This document shows positions 62,501-64,000 of a stretch of DNA of 64,000 bases, in pieces. This DNA is from Algoriphagus sp. GTDB lineage: Bacteria; Bacteroidota; Bacteroidia; Cytophagales; Cyclobacteriaceae. The notes below the pieces were generated by a model. The model was not told the origin of the DNA, made no database searches, and saw only the letters and a list, made by a program, of their open reading frames with translations. How positions within the stretch are numbered: the stretch's first letter is position 1; the number at the start of each line of letters is the position of its first letter. The stretch spans positions 124,001 through 188,000 of the forward strand of contig JAGXQZ010000051.1 of assembly GCA_018336015.1 (NCBI GenBank), in the 5' to 3' direction. The translations under genes were made by a program, and so were the position numbers.

Positions 62501-62720
62501 CATCTGAAGGAACTGAAATTCTGAAGTTACCATCTACATCGGTAACTGTACCCGTGGTTGTGCCTTTTACTAAAATGGACACACCAGGGAGAGGGAAGTT
62601 ATCTTCCCCCGATAGCACTACACCAGATACCTGTCGGGACTGGGCCATCACCGCACCTAAACACAATAGGTACGTAAAAAGAGTCAGGGCAAATAGCCTG
62701 ACTGCGGTACTAAACTTCAT
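59550..62720 (-). CDS. SusC/RagA-family TonB-dependent outer-membrane receptor
   Basis: This 1056-residue protein has a signal peptide ([19 protein letters not shown]), a carboxypeptidase-like domain ([20 protein letters not shown], residues ~30-110) and a TonB box region ([21 protein letters not shown]). The plug has [39 protein letters not shown] and [26 protein letters not shown]. A long barrel ends [16 protein letters not shown]. It imports a bulky nutrient with SusD using TonB energy. First gene of the seven-gene cluster. Confidence 0.94.
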   Translation of the reverse strand: [1056 protein letters not shown]

Positions 62721-63113
62721 AGGCAGTTTGGGTTAATTTTAACTAATCCCAATTTCGAATCTTACCAAGATTTTAGCCCAACTGTTTTTTGTCCAAAACT
62801 GACTGTTTTACAGCGTTTATATAAATGGAAAGTAAAATTTATAGGTAAAACAAAGAATGTTTAAGAATCAACCCTCTTTTATTCAACAAAAAATTAAATT
62901 TTTGAAACAAACTTTTGCTAGTTAATTATTCCGAAAATTATTATTCGGGAGTATTTACTAAGGTTGAAATTTTCTATTTAAAAAGAATCTGAAATTGATT
63001 TTTCTAAATCTTAAAAAAATCCCTTTTCAGGTACAAAGCTATAGTTGCCCATACGGAAGACAGTTTTCTTTCGATTTAAGAAACCGATCCAAAAAACCGA
63101 GACTTACGGTTAC
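62721..63113. other. AT-rich gap upstream of susC
   Basis: No gene was found in these 393 bp. The only clear motif is a minus-strand TAGCTTTG (63041-63034), which fits the -7 consensus but lies over 300 nt from the susC ATG. No sigma/anti-sigma genes or hybrid sensor adjoin it, so control of the cluster is not visible here. Runs of T and A could form weak hairpins. Confidence 0.4.
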
Positions 63114-63767
63114 CTACAACCTTTTTACCACTTCCTTTTTTGGTATCCGTACAGACCACATTCCCCTTAGGTCACCTACTTTATGACCTCTTGCCCGATC
63201 ACTTGGATAAAGTTGGTCAAGCTTCACCAAAGTTTCCTTGGAAATTTCTTTCTCAGGTTCTCCATGGCAATTTAAGCACATGCCGCTTGGAATCGTGATG
63301 GATTTGGTATAAAGAAGTACCTCACCGTTTTCAAATTTCTGAATGTTCGGATCACTTTTTATCCCATTTTCAGCATTATACTCATAGGCTTCCAAAATAG
63401 GCCGTTCTTCATCGGTTGGTAAATCTGCTGAATTCCTCGCTCGATTTGAGGCTCTTTTGAGCTGAACCGAATAGACTTTGCCTAATTCAGTTAATATAGG
63501 TAGGGCGTTGACATTACAAAAATCAATAGCACCTGGGATCCCCTGTTCGGAAATTGCCTTTTGCAAATTTGATATTAATTGATTTTGAGCCTCTTGAGTC
63601 AGTGAATCTCCCCATATCATAGCTTCCTGAATGATTTCAGCTTCGGTGACACGTTTGATTTCCATGTTCCGGTTTACCTCTTCAAAAGTCTCCTTCGAAA
63701 CCCTCTCTTGTGGTCCGCAAGAAACTATCAAAACCATACTAACAAAGACCGGAGCGAAGATTTTCAT
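63114..63767 (-). CDS. c-type haem lipoprotein, DUF3365 (Tll0287-like) domain
   Basis: This 217-residue protein has lipobox LIVSC (Cys17), a helical N-terminal half with GAIDFCNVNALPIL and VQLKRASNRARN, and one haem-binding CxxCH at 164-168 (MCLNCHGEPE). The C-terminal RGHKVGDLRGMWSVRIP closes the PAS-like Tll0287 fold. It is attached to a membrane in the periplasm and may sense redox state or gas or carry electrons. It stands alone, without partner cytochromes. Confidence 0.82.
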   Translation of the reverse strand: MKIFAPVFVSMVLIVSCGPQERVSKETFEEVNRNMEIKRVTEAEIIQEAMIWGDSLTQEAQNQLISNLQKAISEQGIPGAIDFCNVNALPILTELGKVYSVQLKRASNRARNSADLPTDEERPILEAYEYNAENGIKSDPNIQKFENGEVLLYTKSITIPSGMCLNCHGEPEKEISKETLVKLDQLYPSDRARGHKVGDLRGMWSVRIPKKEVVKRL

Positions 63768-63904
63768 GGCTAAAGGGAATAGTTCTAAGGAGTCAAATCT
63801 AATTTAGAGAGCAAAGTTCTGTTAATTACCCAATTCTTGTTCTTAATTTACTTCCTAAATAATTCAAATCTCATAGGAATTATATTTAGCCTTATTTCAA
63901 AAGG

Positions 63905-64000
63905 ATGAAAAAACTTCTAGCCGCTTTACTTTTTTCCCTGATTGTCATAAGCCTTTCTCATGGTCAAACTTGGACAAGAATGCAAGGCTGGGGGCTAGAC
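63905..64000 (+). CDS. Secreted protein, N-terminal fragment (continues beyond the window)
   Basis: ATG 63905 opens 32 codons to the window edge: a signal peptide KKLLAALLFSLIVISLSHGQ followed by TWTRMQGWGLD. A TATATTTA -7-like box sits about 20-25 nt upstream. Too short to assign a family. Confidence 0.6.
   Translation, partial: MKKLLAALLFSLIVISLSHGQTWTRMQGWGLD

Overview
The window looks like chromosomal DNA of a Bacteroidota member of the order Cytophagales, most like the Cyclobacteriaceae (Algoriphagus-type). This is inferred from a gliding-motility GldD C-terminus, a SusC/SusD pair, PorT-like outer-membrane barrels, BatD, an S16 protein with an Ala/Glu-rich tail, many TTG/GTG starts, and promoters with the Bacteroidota -7 element TAnnTTTG. 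No phage, IS element, CRISPR array or rRNA was seen. There is one tRNA, Arg (anticodon CCT).

Layout. 0-11 kb is mostly housekeeping: gldD 3' end (+), an SSS symporter (-), an NahK-like sugar kinase (+), recG (+), a small membrane protein, ribH-lysC (-), a TPR membrane protein (-), pdhA (-) and recF (+). 11-16 kb is an AT-rich accessory island on the minus strand. It holds three related modules. Each has a HigA antitoxin gene or its C-terminal remnant, a short terminator, an 18-bp palindrome lying exactly 22 nt before a TAnnTTTG box, and a lipoprotein gene. The lipoprotein is followed either by a tiny single-pass membrane protein (two modules) or by an outer-membrane barrel (one module). One lipoprotein gene carries seven perfect 7-bp repeats right after its ATG and is out of frame as written, which is the signature of a phase-variable gene. 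16-25 kb holds a sugar-nucleotidyltransferase, PII-amtB, batD-aroC, a dicarboxylate symporter, aroQ-aminotransferase and a PorT-like barrel. 25-30 kb holds a large surface protein with a TonB plug-like domain, and gltX.

30-33 kb is a second AT-rich accessory stretch. A lipoprotein metallopeptidase gene there is interrupted by an in-frame TAA and also has an ambiguous start at a C6 tract. Two tandem secreted paralogues follow. 33-36 kb is the conserved rpsP-rimM-trmD-rplS operon, with tRNA-Arg divergent from it. 36-41 kb holds an SGNH hydrolase, a phytanoyl-CoA-dioxygenase-like gene divergent from an AraC regulator, and an exported GH127 beta-L-arabinofuranosidase-like enzyme. 41-50 kb holds fumC, ridA, mazG, glmM, a cysteine desulfurase, a Rieske protein, a CsaA-like protein and an HisA-like protein that lacks the usual catalytic Asp.

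50-63 kb is a seven-gene minus-strand cluster in the order SusC, SusD, FG-GAP/ASPIC lipoprotein, SUMF1-like protein, Gfo/Idh/MocA oxidoreductase, sugar-isomerase-like TIM barrel, YCF48-like propeller. It looks like an uptake and oxidation system for a small sugar or sugar-like ligand, with no glycoside hydrolase. The window ends with a c-type haem lipoprotein (-) and the first 32 codons of a secreted protein (+).

The most unusual content is the 11-16 kb lipoprotein array, with its shared operator and its heptanucleotide contingency-type repeat.
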